NCBI RefSeq assembly: GCF_030272615.1
Contig: NC_081415.1
Span: 376,357,392-376,417,391 of the forward strand
Direction of reading: 5' to 3'
Length of the DNA: 60,000 bases
Origin: Cryptomeria japonica
Taxonomy: Eukaryota > Streptophyta > Pinopsida > Cupressales > Cupressaceae
Positions 9,617 through 20,543 of this stretch are shown in pieces. Position 1 is the stretch's first letter, and every line of letters begins with the position of its first letter. The translations under genes and the position numbers were made by a program. The notes under the pieces were generated by a model. That model saw only the letters and a list, made by a program, of their open reading frames with translations, did no database searches and was not told the origin of the DNA.

Positions 9617-12600
9617 GTCAAGGAAAGGTGCCACAAGTTATAGGAATCCCTTCAAAACAATGTAGTGAACCAATTGTAGAGCCACATGTAGAACCTGTAG
9701 TGCAATTAGGTGTGGGGCCAAATGTTGTTCCTGCCACTATTCTTGTAGAATAAACCCCTAAAAAACCTGGGGCTCCAAGAAAGCGACAAGACTTGGCTTC
9801 CAATTCTCAATAACCAAAACCCAAGAAACCTAGAGCCCCAAGGAAAAAGGAGGAGGATGTTGCTACTCAAGAACAAGAACAAGCCCAAGAACAAACATAT
9901 TTCAATATAGTTAGAGAGCACGCTATGAGCACTATAGAACAACCTATAAAAAAGGTAGAAGAAGAGGGAAGACCATATTCTCAAGATATTTTAGATGTCC
10001 TCCTTGAGTCAAGTACAAATTAGAGGGAAAGAGGAATATTTACTAATTCATGTGTTCATTGTAGAAGTTCTCACCTCCCTATCATAGGATGGAGCCTTTT
10101 TTCTTATTTCTATAAATAAATAAATGAACCAGTCCTGTTGTCCAATTCATGGTCCTTTGACCTGGCGAGGTTTATTATGCCTAATATTTTTATTGAGCCT
10201 AACTTAATAAGGATTTTTTCCTTGAGATATGATTAGGCTACCAAAACAATCAAGGATGTTAAAGGAATAATTCTTCTAGATGTAAATAGAGAAACAATCA
10301 TTTAGTGTTCTGGGTTGAGTGAGAAAGCCCTCATTAAGATAGACTTGGACATGTTTCAAGTAGACTATAACTAGAAGAGAATTCTTCTTAGGGCCGAGGA
10401 AGTTCCATTGTTCAGGAAGAATGGTTGGGATAGCAAGAAGGCCCCTACTTTGAATGCAGAAAGAGAACCCTTCTAGAAAATTATATTGTTAATACCTATT
10501 ATGCCTTGCACCAAGTTTTACAGAAGGATCCTAAAAAGACTATGCCAATTGGATTGATTCCTATGACTATGTTTGAATAAAACATAAATATCTGAACAAG
10601 AACTATGATTTTGTTGCCTATATTAAGGAAGAAACACACCAAGGCTTGATCAAGGTTATGGAGGATGAACGAATAATTTTTTACAAATATTGCCCTTGTA
10701 TACCACTTTTTATTGCATCAACATATATGTGAATGGGATGATAGGCTGAGAATGAAGTTCTTTGATGATAGTGGATGGGAAATGCCAATTCAAATATGGT
10801 TCCATCTATGGGATAGTCAATGCCCCACTACTGATTATATGACCATTCATGATTGTATTTTTATTAAAGTAACTACATGGTGTGGGTACATCATAGACAA
10901 ACTCTCAAGGAAAATTTTGGAGCTTCTTAGACCACAAGCAGAAAGATTGGATGAGGTGGAGAATTCAATAATGGTGATTGGTTCTTCTTTTCTTACTATA
11001 CTCTCATCAAGATTTATGGGTGTCCTCAACTACCACATCATCTTCATCTTTTTGTTTCTCCCAGAGTTGCATTTTTGAAATACATGTGGCAATTTATGTG
11101 GAGGGAAAAGGCATTATTGCATAGATAGAAGAAGCAAGTCTTCATCCCAAAATGTGTCAAATATCAAGATTTCACAATTGGTCCAGGGACTCTGGAACAA
11201 GTTCAAAATTATATCAATAACAAATATTCTTTAAAGTTTGGAGAGAAGATATTCTATGATCAAGAAGGTGTCATTAATAGGTTAAAGGAAAAGTAATTAA
11301 ACCTAAGAAAATATTTTTATGAATTGTATATTATGGAGGGCCTAATTAGAAGTTGTTACAACTATGGAGAAGCAATTTAAAGGAGAAAGAAATGGTTAAT
11401 TTTGTCTAGCATTAAAACAAAAAGGAAAAAAAGGCATGCCAATTTTGCAGGTTTTTATGGAGAATAGAAAGATGAAGTTAAGAGAATGGAACTTATGATC
11501 AAGAATTTTGAGAGCATATACACTGGATTTGTTGTTTAAAAGGGCAAGAGGTCCATGGTTACATAGAAACTAATTATAAGAGAACCCATTATTGAGGAGG
11601 TTTCTGAAAATGTGCCTCAAGAGGTTGACCAAGAACCACTCCAAATGCTCACATAGGAAGGAGAAGCATCTGAGTATGTCCCCCCTAGTTTGGAGGAACT
11701 CATGGCTAAAAGAAAAGAAGTGGTGCTTCCTGGCCAACCAACAACTCAACAAAGTCCATATATCCCCATTGTGGAATTTGAGATCACTGAACATACTCAT
11801 GGGATAGATGAGGCAGTTCAAACCCTGCATGACTTTGCTATAGGCCAAGAGGTAGACTAACCATTGAGGTCTCCTCCAAGAGAAGTTATTATAGACCAAG
11901 AACCATAGGATATAGCCAATATAGAGGTGCCTATTTATTTTGATCAAATTGATGATGAATGTGTTTTGGTTGTTGCAAGATTTTTATCAGATGATGAGTT
12001 CATAAAAACACTAGAGTTCATATTGGTTAAAGATGAAAGGCCAATGTGAAGGCAATGTGTTTGGTAATGTCAATACTCTAGGTGAAATTGAGTTGAGCCA
12101 CATAATAGCTAATGAGGCTAAGAAAATGGCAAAGACCAATGTTATCCTATTGATTCCCTCATAAAACCTTGAGAAAATATTTTTGCTAGATCAAATTAGG
12201 CAACAACAAGACCCACTGTTTGTTGCATAATTCAACCATGAGAAAGGAGTGGTACAGGGTACCATTCAACATTGAATTCTTTGTCTCAAAGATATTCAAC
12301 CTTAAACATAGGGAACACCACAATTGCTAATAGGGGTAGAAGAGACAACTAGTGATGGAGGTGTCATAAGGACTTTGAAGGATACAACTGCTTTAGAAGC
12401 AACTACCATCACAATGCATTAAGCTATGTTTTCTAGAGATGCTATTGAGAATCAATTAAAGATGCTTTAAAGACTCATAGTTGAAAGGGTGAACATGAAT
12501 GAATTATATAATAAGTTACTCCAAGAGAATGCCAAGCTGAAAATTTCCTTAGGAGCTAAAGACCCTCTTCCTCTACCATATGAAACGATAACACAAGAGC

Positions 12601-13180
12601 AACCATCTACTTCAGCTAGAGAAGTTTCAACTCCCTCATCACAAGAGATTGAGTAGATAAAGGCATAGCTGAAAGTGATTGAACAAGAGTTAAAGGAAAA
12701 GGATGAATTATTTTTGTAAGCTAGAGATGATGCAAAGGACAAAGCATTAGAGGTAATGAGGGGTACAATTTTGTATATTTCAAAAGCGGTGTTAATTAAG
12801 TTAGATGAATTTTATGCTTCTTATTAGACCCACTCTCAAGCCTTATAGGGGTGTAAAAAATTATTTCAATTTTGAAGCCATTGAATGATACATGGAAACC
12901 ACAAGTTGGCACTTTAAGGTAATTGATTATGGCTACAAAAAATCTTTCAACAACCCCAACTATTATTAGTGCTACTAATATGTCTAGTGTCTTGACCAAA
13001 GAATTGTAGTATCTTGAAGGTAAGGAGTTGGCAATTAAAGAAAATATAGATTCATTTCAAACACTCCAACAGTGGACAATCCTAGAAATTTTGAATGAAG
13101 ATGGGGAGATTAAGATTTTAGATGAATTGAAAAAATATTTTGAGGAAATAGTCCACAAATAGCCATAAGGAAAATAGATG
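9617..13180 (+). pseudogene. U-1 long degenerate reading frame, unknown protein
   Basis: The plus-strand translation, read across frames, is protein-like but full of stops. An N-terminal Pro/Lys/Gln-rich part (PKKPRAPRKKEEDVATQEQ) is followed by a domain near 10070-10330 (FDLARFIMPNIFIEPNLIRI ... LDVNRETI). Next come the open stretch at 10713-11078 and an acidic middle part with IIREPIIEEVSENVPQEVD near 11570. A coiled-coil-like part (RDAIENQLKML, LQENAKLK) lies near 12440-12560. The N-terminal domain aligns by eye with U-2 39568-40101. I do not recognise the family and assign no function. Confidence 0.5.
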
Positions 13181-13880
13181 AAGGGGATCAGCCCCAAGTG
13201 TCTACTTATCACCTTATAATTCACAAATTCATTAACATAAATATTTTATATGGAAATTTTATAGCAAGGTGAAGAATATAGTAGAGAATAAGTGCAGAGA
13301 GGCCCCAGGTAGAATACAAGAGACTTAGAATTTTAAGTGGCCAACCAATTTTGAAACTGCACAATGGCACTAACAATACTACACACTTGATGAGGAATGA
13401 AAAGAGAGAGACCATGTAAGGAGGGATAGATTATGCTTCAACACAATTCAATTGTGTGTATGGGGACCTTGCCAAATCAAGCAGATCAAAGGTGCCTCAC
13501 ATTGATTAAAAGCAACTAATTGTGTATGGGACATAGATTTTTTGGTCAAATAGTTCATCACCTTGGTCATTTCACGAGGCTTTGCTTGTTTCACTTCTCT
13601 CAGTTTTTGCACTTTCCAACACAACAACAACCACATCAGTAATAACAACTTTTGTACCAATAAAGCATCTAGTAAGCATAACCGATCAACACATGGTGCC
13701 AACAAGCCAAAGGAAGCAAAATTTTTAAAAGAAATAGTTATATTTACAATTTCCCTCTCAAGGAGCGCAAATGAGTTTTTCCTCTATGATATTGTAAAGG
13801 TACTCTAAGATAATATTATTAGGAAAATAGAATTTTGACATGTATGCATTTGGCCTCAAGCTTGTTTTTCTCCCTTCTTT
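13181..13880 (+). other. U-1 non-coding stretch, no gene seen
   Basis: Between the end of the degenerate frame and the TATA-bearing block. Short open frames here occur on both strands and match nothing in U-2 at the protein level. Confidence 0.4.
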
Positions 13881-14766
13881 TCTATAAAAGAGAATTCAAG
13901 GCCATTTGCAAGGGGTTTTGAAATTTCAAATTTTGTAACTAGGCAGGATGAGTAGAAAGTCTGAGTCTAAGTAATAGAAAGTCATTTTTGTCTCAAAAAC
14001 TAAATTTCTCATGAATTTACCAGTTGTTTTGAATGAATGAATTAAAATTACTTCAAAGTGTCTCCTATTTGTGGTTTCCCATTTCATATGAATTGTTTTT
14101 GTTAAGGATAAGAACATTTGTCTCTACAATTTATCTTGTAGATGTGAATTATGTTTATAGAAGGCTCTCTTCAAGGAAGGGATTAAATATTGTGGGTTTA
14201 GTTCAACCAAGTGATATGCACAATAGCGATCTAAAAGGAAAAATTTGAGGTGATTTGCTTGTTTGTATTGGTGTCAAGTATTAATGTGTGAGTTCTAGGT
14301 AGCTGAGTAGTTAAAGGTTCGTGAAGATATTTGATATTCTCACAATTATGACTCTGTTGCTTAGATTAGGCATTGATCTTCGAGAATTTAAATGAATTTC
14401 ACACACCACCTCAAATATTGTTGATCCCTTTTCCTTGTCTATTTGTAGGAGTAGGTGTAGGTTAGAACTCAATCTCAATTAAGCCTAATAGTGATAAATA
14501 ATCATAGATTCAACAAATTCATGGCTAAGTTTAGGCAAATCTGGTTAATATTTGTTGATATTACTACATTTTAGAAATACTAGTCAATATCATTGTAAAT
14601 TCATTAAGTATTGCAAAGGGTCACCCTCTAGGTTTGAAAAGCCTAAAGTTCAGGAGACCTTTCAACCTTCGAGTCAAAATCTCATTTGTTGGCCACTGAT
14701 CCAAGAATTTGTTGATAGAATTTGGCTAATTCTTAGGAATTCTTGGGAAATCAATTGGAAACACCA
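13881..14766 (+). repeat. U-1 conserved 3' block with TATA box
   Basis: TATAAAAG at 13883-13890 lies in a block strongly conserved with U-2 (43870-44813). Shared elements include GCAAGGGGTTTT just downstream, TCTCCTAT at about 14060, GGGATTAAAT, AAAAATTTGAGGTGATTTG and GCAAAGGGTCACCC. Conservation of a promoter-like block at the 3' end suggests an LTR or a terminal regulatory region. No matching 5' copy was found, so I leave it as a repeat. Confidence 0.55.
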
Positions 14767-16011
14767 ACATGTTGTAACCAAAATTTTGGTATGGTTTCAT
14801 ATATGTCATATTTCCCATTTTTTCCCCAATGGTTGTAAAAAAATGTAGAAAAAAGTAGATGAACCCTGAAACATGTCAAAGTGTGAAAATTGTGGAGTTC
14901 ATCAAACTTATATAGTTTTCATTCCTAAGACATGTTTAGGATTGCCCATCTATCAATTTCACTATTTAATTCATGTTAATTAATTTAAGATCTTTTTGTC
15001 AACATTTTCCTTAAGCTTAAGCTTGGGGTTAATAATATATTTATGCTAACATATTTTTATTTTATTGTTTTTTCATCCCAAAATTTTATTTTATTTATTT
15101 TGGGTTTTCTTTTCTAAGAATGTTATGTTTTGTAAATGTCGTGAAATATTTAATTGTTCTACCACTCTTTAACTTTTAGAAAATATAGATGTATTATGCA
15201 TGTTTAATATGCGACTATTGGGAGGCGACATGTTTCATATTTTCCAACATCTATACTTATATCATTCCTTACTTTAAGGCTTCTCCTAAAATGTGCAAGA
15301 GGGTAAGATTTTTTATTTTTTATTTTGATGTTTTGAATTATTGTCTAATTTACTCATTTTTGTTCAATATTTTGTGAGCTATGTTTTCTTGTCACTTTTT
15401 AAAGCCATCAAAGAGAATAGATGTTACAAAGGTATTATGTTAAATTTTTATCCTAATTCTTAAAATCAACATCTTTGTAATGGTCTCTTAACCCTAAGAA
15501 GCCTTTCAACATGACCAAAAACCTATTTTGGATATTAAATTTATAATTAAATAATGTCTAAATAATTATAATAAATATTAGTTTCATTTAATAATATTTT
15601 CAGTCTATCAAAATTTATAGCAAATCCATATCTATTATAAAATTATTTTAAGTATGTCATATTTTAAGTCTATAAAGTATTTAAAAAGGACAATATCGTC
15701 ACAATTTAGTAGTAATAATATAAGGAAGTATTTAGGGTTAATATTATACACCCTCCTTCCATGTGCTTTTCCAAATTATCCATGTGAAATACAAAGTTGG
15801 AATAGAATAGAGAACAATCTTTGTACGCTTCAATATTGCAATGAATTCCTTCAAACTAACCTCGACAAGTTCTCAAATTCTAACTATGACAAACTCATGC
15901 AATTTGTTATCTAAAATTTAAAGGGGGCTCCTATGTGCACCATACATTTGAAATGCTTCCTCTACAATAAAAGTAAAACTCAGTTTAAATTAACAAAGCT
16001 ACAGAGGAATA
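14767..16011. other. AT-rich stretch, no gene seen
   Basis: There is no open frame with protein-like composition, no repeat of note and no element end. It is very AT-rich, with poly-T tracts near 15050-15110. Confidence 0.4.
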
Positions 16012-16180
16012 TTTCATCAAAATATTGTTCAATAATGATGCTAAATATAAAAAAATATCAAATTTTAATAATTACACTAAACCAAATGAATTTTAGCTCT
16101 TAATTTATTTTCATCACAATATTGTTCAACAATGATCTTAAATATAAAAAGTGATCAAATTGTAATATTTGCACTAAACC
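16012..16180. repeat. 72-bp direct duplication, 97-bp spacing
   Basis: 16012-16083 and 16109-16180 are imperfect copies. Both begin TTTCATCA, contain ATATTGTTCAAYAATGAT and end CACTAAACC. The second copy ends exactly where the LTR-like fragment starts. Confidence 0.8.
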
Positions 16181-16545
16181 TATTAGGACTGTTAAAATTT
16201 GCAAAAAACTTTGTCCTGAAGATGCTCTTAGTTCCTTTGTGCATGTGTTAGGGTTACAAATTTTTGTCTATGTGTCAAAGGTTATATTTCACATTTGTCT
16301 TTCACTTCCCTTTTCATTATAATCGCTTGTTGACTGGTTGCAACTTCTATTCGGCCAATGCCATTGAGTTACTAGCCCCTTAGCATTAGATTTAATGTTT
16401 TTTATCAGAGTGAATATTTTCTATCATTTTGATGTTCAAAGTTGTTAATATTTCCCATGTTCTAGTGTATGGCCCTATTACCCTTTACTAAGTCATGACT
16501 TTAGTGCATGTGTGTTAAGTTTTCTTTAAGTTTTGGTCCTACTTT
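16181..16545 (-). repeat. LTR-like fragment related to the Gyp-M LTR end
   Basis: It starts TATTAGGACTGTTAAAA and aligns with 8294-8680 through CTTTTSATTATAATC and a TTAG(G)ATTTAA block, with many substitutions. No primer-binding site lies beside it. It is a truncated or solo LTR, placed on the minus strand by analogy with Gyp-M. Confidence 0.5.
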
Positions 16546-16704
16546 CACTTATCAAAGCATCACCAACACTTGTTTGTTCTCCACCAATTCACCAATGGAC
16601 AAAATGATCATGAATTACCTACCACATCAACCATTGGTGAAACAAGGTGTGTTGTTGGAATTGAATATTCATTTTAATGATATAGAGATGAAGCAATTAG
16701 TAGT
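16508..16704 (+). pseudogene. Unknown reading frame, 5' part, interrupted by Chr-1
   Basis: An open frame ends in LELNIHFNDIEMKQLV at the Chr-1 insertion point. When Chr-1 and one copy of the 5-bp duplication are ignored, the frame continues at 20236 with HLAQEKANVEKHSQIK. That supports a real coding region split by the insertion. Function is unknown. The VDAGAS string at the end of the track frame comes from the Chr-1 LTR and is not a protease site. Confidence 0.45.
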
Positions 16705-17509
16705 TGATGCAGGAGCATCCCTAGTTCATAGCAATATTGCATCAAAAAATAACATTTTATTTATGTTTTTCTTTTTGTTTGTAGTTTCAGCTTTTCTTTC
16801 CATGTCTCTCAGTTTTGGCTCACCGGATCCTATGGAGTTGGACTCTACTTGAAGACTTGATCATCTTTCTTTCTTACTGACTACATCACATTTTGATCAT
16901 TTTCCAAGAAGATATCACTATCGGTTTCCTTGATAGTTTCATGTTACTGGTTGGTAGTTCTTGTTACCGGTTCCTTAGACCTATTTTGGTGATCTACTGG
17001 AACCCATTTTTGAAGCTTGTGGAGCCTTGGGCATTGATTCTAATGTTCCTTGGCATGTGGCCAACCTTTTCTTTTGATCTACGTTTCATCCTTTGGATTT
17101 TTTGGAGGAATCTCTTGGTGAAGGCCGACCTTGTTATTTTACACGTTAGGTCTTGTTCTTCAGGTTTTGATCCCTTTTGGGCTGACTGGATCATTTGGAT
17201 CGATATATATAATTGAAATTGTGCATTAAAATGTAATAAATCAGAGAATCAAGTAGCTATATTATGCATAGAAGATAGATCTTAAGATTCAAGGTTCCCG
17301 TTGTGACCCATTATGTATGTTCTACTAGGCCTATGAGTCGGTATGCTATAATCCGATTGCTACCAGTTGGATGTAATCAATTTTAATATAATAAAGCAAT
17401 CTATTTTGCATTGCCTCCATCATATCTTTGTGTTTCTATTATGTTTACTCTTGTTGACCGGTCCTGATTGATCTCTCTTTGAGGTCCCTCCTCACCGTTG
17501 ATTGCTTCA
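16705..17509 (+). repeat. Chr-1 5' LTR
   Basis: It starts TGATGCAGGAGCATCC and ends GATTGCTTCA. It aligns along its full length with 19435-20230, including GAAGACTTGATCATC, TTTTGATCCCTTTTGGGCTGA and TTTGAGGTCCCTCCTCACC. ATCGATATATATAA near 17198 is a possible TATA region. Confidence 0.9.
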
Positions 17510-17511
17510 AG

Positions 17512-17522
17512 TGGTATCAGAG
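17512..17522 (+). other. Chr-1 primer-binding site (tRNA-iMet type)
   Basis: TGGTATCAGAG lies two bases after the LTR end. This is the exact core of the plant initiator-Met primer site used by many chromoviruses and copia elements. Confidence 0.9.
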
Positions 17523-17639
17523 TGAAGTTTCATTATAGAGGTTGCGTGTCCTAATTTTTTGTTGTAGCATGGTGGATTACAAATCTAACCTGTAGTTGTA
17601 GTGGACTAGCATGAACAATGGCATGAAGAGGATCTAGGA

Positions 17640-18040
17640 ATGGTGGAGCATGTGGGAATGCAGACCCTACTATGATGGAGATGTTGCGAGGTATAGGAGC
17701 CCGGTTGGAAGCCATGGAGACAACCCAGAGAAGAGGCTGACATATTGAATATGTGAGTGAAGATGAAGGAGAAGAAGCCTCAACATAACAAGAAAACCTA
17801 TCGGTGGTTGATCCGAATGAGGAAATGTTTTTGAGGGTTTTGAGTAAGGACAATACTCAACCTTATTTTACCCCACCAGAATATGATGGGAAGTTAGAAT
17901 CAGATGAATTGATGGATTGGATCTCATAGATGGAGAAGTATTTTGATTTCGAAAACATTGCAGAAGAGAGGAAGGTAAAATATGCTTGTACTCGGTTGAA
18001 AGGTCATGCATCTCTTTGGTGGGAGCATTTGCAAGTTGAT
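17640..18040 (+). pseudogene. gag: Chr-1 gag, C-terminally lost
   Basis: The frame reads MMEMLRGIGARLEAMETTQRR, then a stop, an acidic stretch, and the retrotransposon gag core: FTPPEYDGKLESDELMDWIS, a stop, MEKYFDFENI, KVKYACTRLKGHASLWWEHL. It breaks off just after LQVDR, where integrase sequence begins in another frame. The nucleocapsid part with the zinc knuckle is absent. Confidence 0.85.
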
Positions 18041-19390
18041 AGATAGAAGCAAGTGGTTTGATTACTTCATTCAGGATGGGATGTTATTCAGAGGAGTTCA
18101 GTTGTGCATACCTAAGAGTTCTATGAGGGAGAATCTGATAAAGGAGAAACACAGTGGAGGATTAGTTGGACATTTTGGTATTGACAAAATAGTAGCATTG
18201 GTGAGTGAGCAGTACTCTTGGCCCCAGATTCATAAAGATGTTAAGAGATATGTGCAAAGTTGTAGATTTTGTCAAGTTGCAAAGGGTAGTAGTTAGAATG
18301 AGGGATTGTATAAATCTTTGACAGTACCGGTAAGACCTTGGGAGGATATAAGCATGGATTTTGTACTTGGATTGCCTAAGGCACTGAGAGGGAATGATTC
18401 TATATTTGTGGTAGTGGATAGATTCTTAAAGATGGTGCATTTCATACCTTGTAAGAAGACATCAGATGCATTGCATGTAGCAGACCTATTTTTCAAGGAA
18501 GTGAGATTGTGTGGATTATCTAAGAGCATAGTTTCAGACAGAGACACTAAGTTTATTGACTATTTTTGGAAAACACTTTGGAAGAAGATGAAGACAGATT
18601 TAAAGTTCAGTTCTACTTTTCATCCATAGACTAATGAACATATAGAAGTTGTTAACCAGAGCTTGGGAAACTTGTTGAGATGTTTAGTTGGAGATAAAAC
18701 TGGAAGTTGGGATTTGATCCTTCCACAAGTAGAGTTTGCCTACAATAATTCAATGAATAGAAGTACCAGAAGAACACCTTTTGAGATTTTTACTGGAGTG
18801 CATCCTATAGGTATATCAAAATTGAGAGACATTAGCAGTGAAGAGAAGAGAAGTTTAGAAGCAGAAGATTTTGTAGATCATATGACAGTCTTGCATATTC
18901 AAGTTAAGAAGCATTTGGAAGACATGAACAACAAGTATAAGGAGAAGGAAGATGAGAAGAGGAGACATAAGGAATTTGAAGTTGGCGATGAAGTGATGGT
19001 ATATCTAAGAAAAGAGAGATTCCCAGTTGGAACTTATAACAAGTTGCAGATGAAGAAGTTTGGACCTTGCAATATTTTGAGGAAGTTCAATTCTGGAAAT
19101 GCATATGAAGTGGAGTTACCAAATAGTCTGAGTATTTCACCTGTGTTTAACATTGCAGACCTTCATGAGTATCATGAACCAAAATTTAGTGAGGAAAGCA
19201 TTGTAGACTTGGAGAAACAATTTCCTTGAAATGAACCAGATCAGATTGAAGAGATTTTGGACAGTAGGATTGGGTGTAGTAGCTGGAGCAGTCAGTATAA
19301 GGAATATCTTGTGAAGTGGAAGGACATACTAGTTGAAGATTCATCTTAGATTTCTCAGGCAGAGGTAGACCGCCTTATTTTTCCTCTAAT
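18036..19390 (+). pseudogene. Chr-1 integrase with chromodomain-like end
   Basis: It begins in mid-polyprotein (IDRSKWFDYFIQDG). The HHCC zinc site is intact: HSGGLVGHFG ... CRFCQVAKG. The DDE residues are visible as [21 protein letters not shown] and, past a TAG, IEVVNQSLGN. The GPF-type motif is MKKFGPCNILRKF. A chromodomain-like tail follows a stop at 19227: IEEILDSRIG ... YKEYLVKWKDI. Such tails steer chromoviruses to particular chromatin. Stops at 18294, 18627, 19227 and near 19347 disable it. Confidence 0.9.
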
Positions 19391-19434
19391 CTCGACAAAG
19401 TGAAAGGCTCACTTTTTCAATAACCCCGGATGTC

Positions 19435-20230
19435 TAATGCAGGAGCATCCCCGGTTCATAGCAATCTTGCATCAACCAAAAACATTCTTTCTATATTTTT
19501 TTTGTTTGCATTTTCATATTTTCTTTATGTGTGTCTCAATTTTGACTCACCGGATCCTGTGGAATTGGATTCTAATTGAAGACTTGATCATCTTTCTTTC
19601 TTCCTAAGCGCATCGCATTTGGATCATTTTCTAACAAGATCGCTATCAGTTTGCTTGACAGTTTCTTGTTACCAGTTGGCAGTTTTTGTTATCGGTTGCT
19701 TGGACCTATTTTTGTGATCTACCAGAACCCCTTTCCGAAGCTTATGGAGCCTTGGGTATTGATTCTGATGTTCCTTGGCGTGTGGCTAACCTTTTCCTAT
19801 GATTTATGTTTCATCCTTTGGATTTTCTAGAGGAATCTCTTAGTGGAGGCTGACCTTGTTATTTTACATGTTAGGTCTTGTTCTTTGGGTTTTGATCCCT
19901 TTTGGGCTGATTGGATCCTTTAGATCGATATATAATTCCAATTGCACATTAGATTGTATCAAATTAGATAATCAAGTATCTAGATTGTGTGTAGAAGATA
20001 GATCTTAAGATTCAAGGTCCTAGTTGTGACCTATTCTATCTATTCTACCATGCCTGTGAGCTGGTATGCTGTAATCTGATTGCTACCAGTTGAATGTAAT
20101 TAATTTTCATGTAATCAAGCAATCTGTTCTACATTTCCTCCATCATATCTTTGTGTTTAAGTTGTGTTTACTCTTATTGACCAGTTCGGATTGATCTCTT
20201 TGAGGTCCCTCCTCACCGGTGACTGTTTCA
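19435..20230 (+). repeat. Chr-1 3' LTR
   Basis: It starts TAATGCAGGAGCATCC, so the TG terminus has become TA, and ends GACTGTTTCA. It aligns with 16705-17509. No clear polypurine tract precedes it. Confidence 0.88.
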
Positions 20231-20235
20231 GTATT

Positions 20236-20543
20236 CCATTTGGCTCAAGAAAAGGCTAATGTGGAAAAACACAGTCAAATAAAATGCAAGTATAGAGATA
20301 TCTGGCAGTCATTGAGATTGTAGAGCGATCCCAGTGATTCAATGATGGAATAGGTGGAGGAAGAAGAAGAGTTTCTAGGGAGCCATGTCAACAGATAATG
20401 AAATTCAGGGAAAGATATCGACAGACCATTGAGTTATTTTAAGCCTCAATGATCTATTGATAATGAAGAGCCTAGATGATTCAACAACCAATTGGACAAG
20501 GTGACACTTTGATTAGTTGTTGAAATTATAGTTTATTGGTGAG
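20236..20543 (+). pseudogene. Unknown reading frame, 3' part, up to Tat-1
   Basis: This continues the frame broken by Chr-1: HLAQEKANVEKHSQIK, then KYRDIWQSLRL, stop, SDPSDSMME, stop, VEEEEEFLGSHVNR. The composition is charged and coiled-coil-like. It fades into non-coding sequence and ends at the Tat-1 insertion site. Function is unknown. Confidence 0.4.

Larger units (their letters stand above)
9465..14766 (+). mobile_element. U-1: degraded copy of an unrecognised repeat family
   Basis: This region and 39300-44813 are two diverged copies of one element in the same orientation. Shared blocks include AATCAAAYAGTGAGT near 9487/39302, a long degenerate coding stretch, a TATA-bearing block (CTATAAAAG at 13882/43933) and a non-coding 3' part ending near 14766/44813. 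I see no RT, integrase, transposase or helicase motif in either copy. Left of 9465 the copies may still be related, but the match is too weak to place an end. The true ends and mode of movement are unknown. Confidence 0.6.
16705..20230 (+). mobile_element. Chr-1: chromovirus (Ty3/Gypsy) with internal deletion
   Basis: It is bounded by LTRs 16705-17509 and 19435-20230. An initiator-Met primer site follows the first LTR. The flanks are GTAGT (16700-16704) and GTATT (20231-20235), a target duplication with one mismatch. The 1.9-kb interior holds only gag and integrase plus a chromodomain-like end; protease, RT and RNase H are deleted. The LTRs differ at roughly one position in six over the stretch I compared, so it is an old insertion. 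Confidence 0.9.

Noticed and set aside
13448-13705. Minus-strand frame rich in Leu
   Set aside because: No similarity to U-2 at the same position and no domain; chance frame.
16700-16730. Retropepsin-like VDAGAS motif
   Set aside because: The motif is encoded by the start of the Chr-1 LTR (TGATGCAGGAGC), which repeats at 19435 in a non-coding setting.
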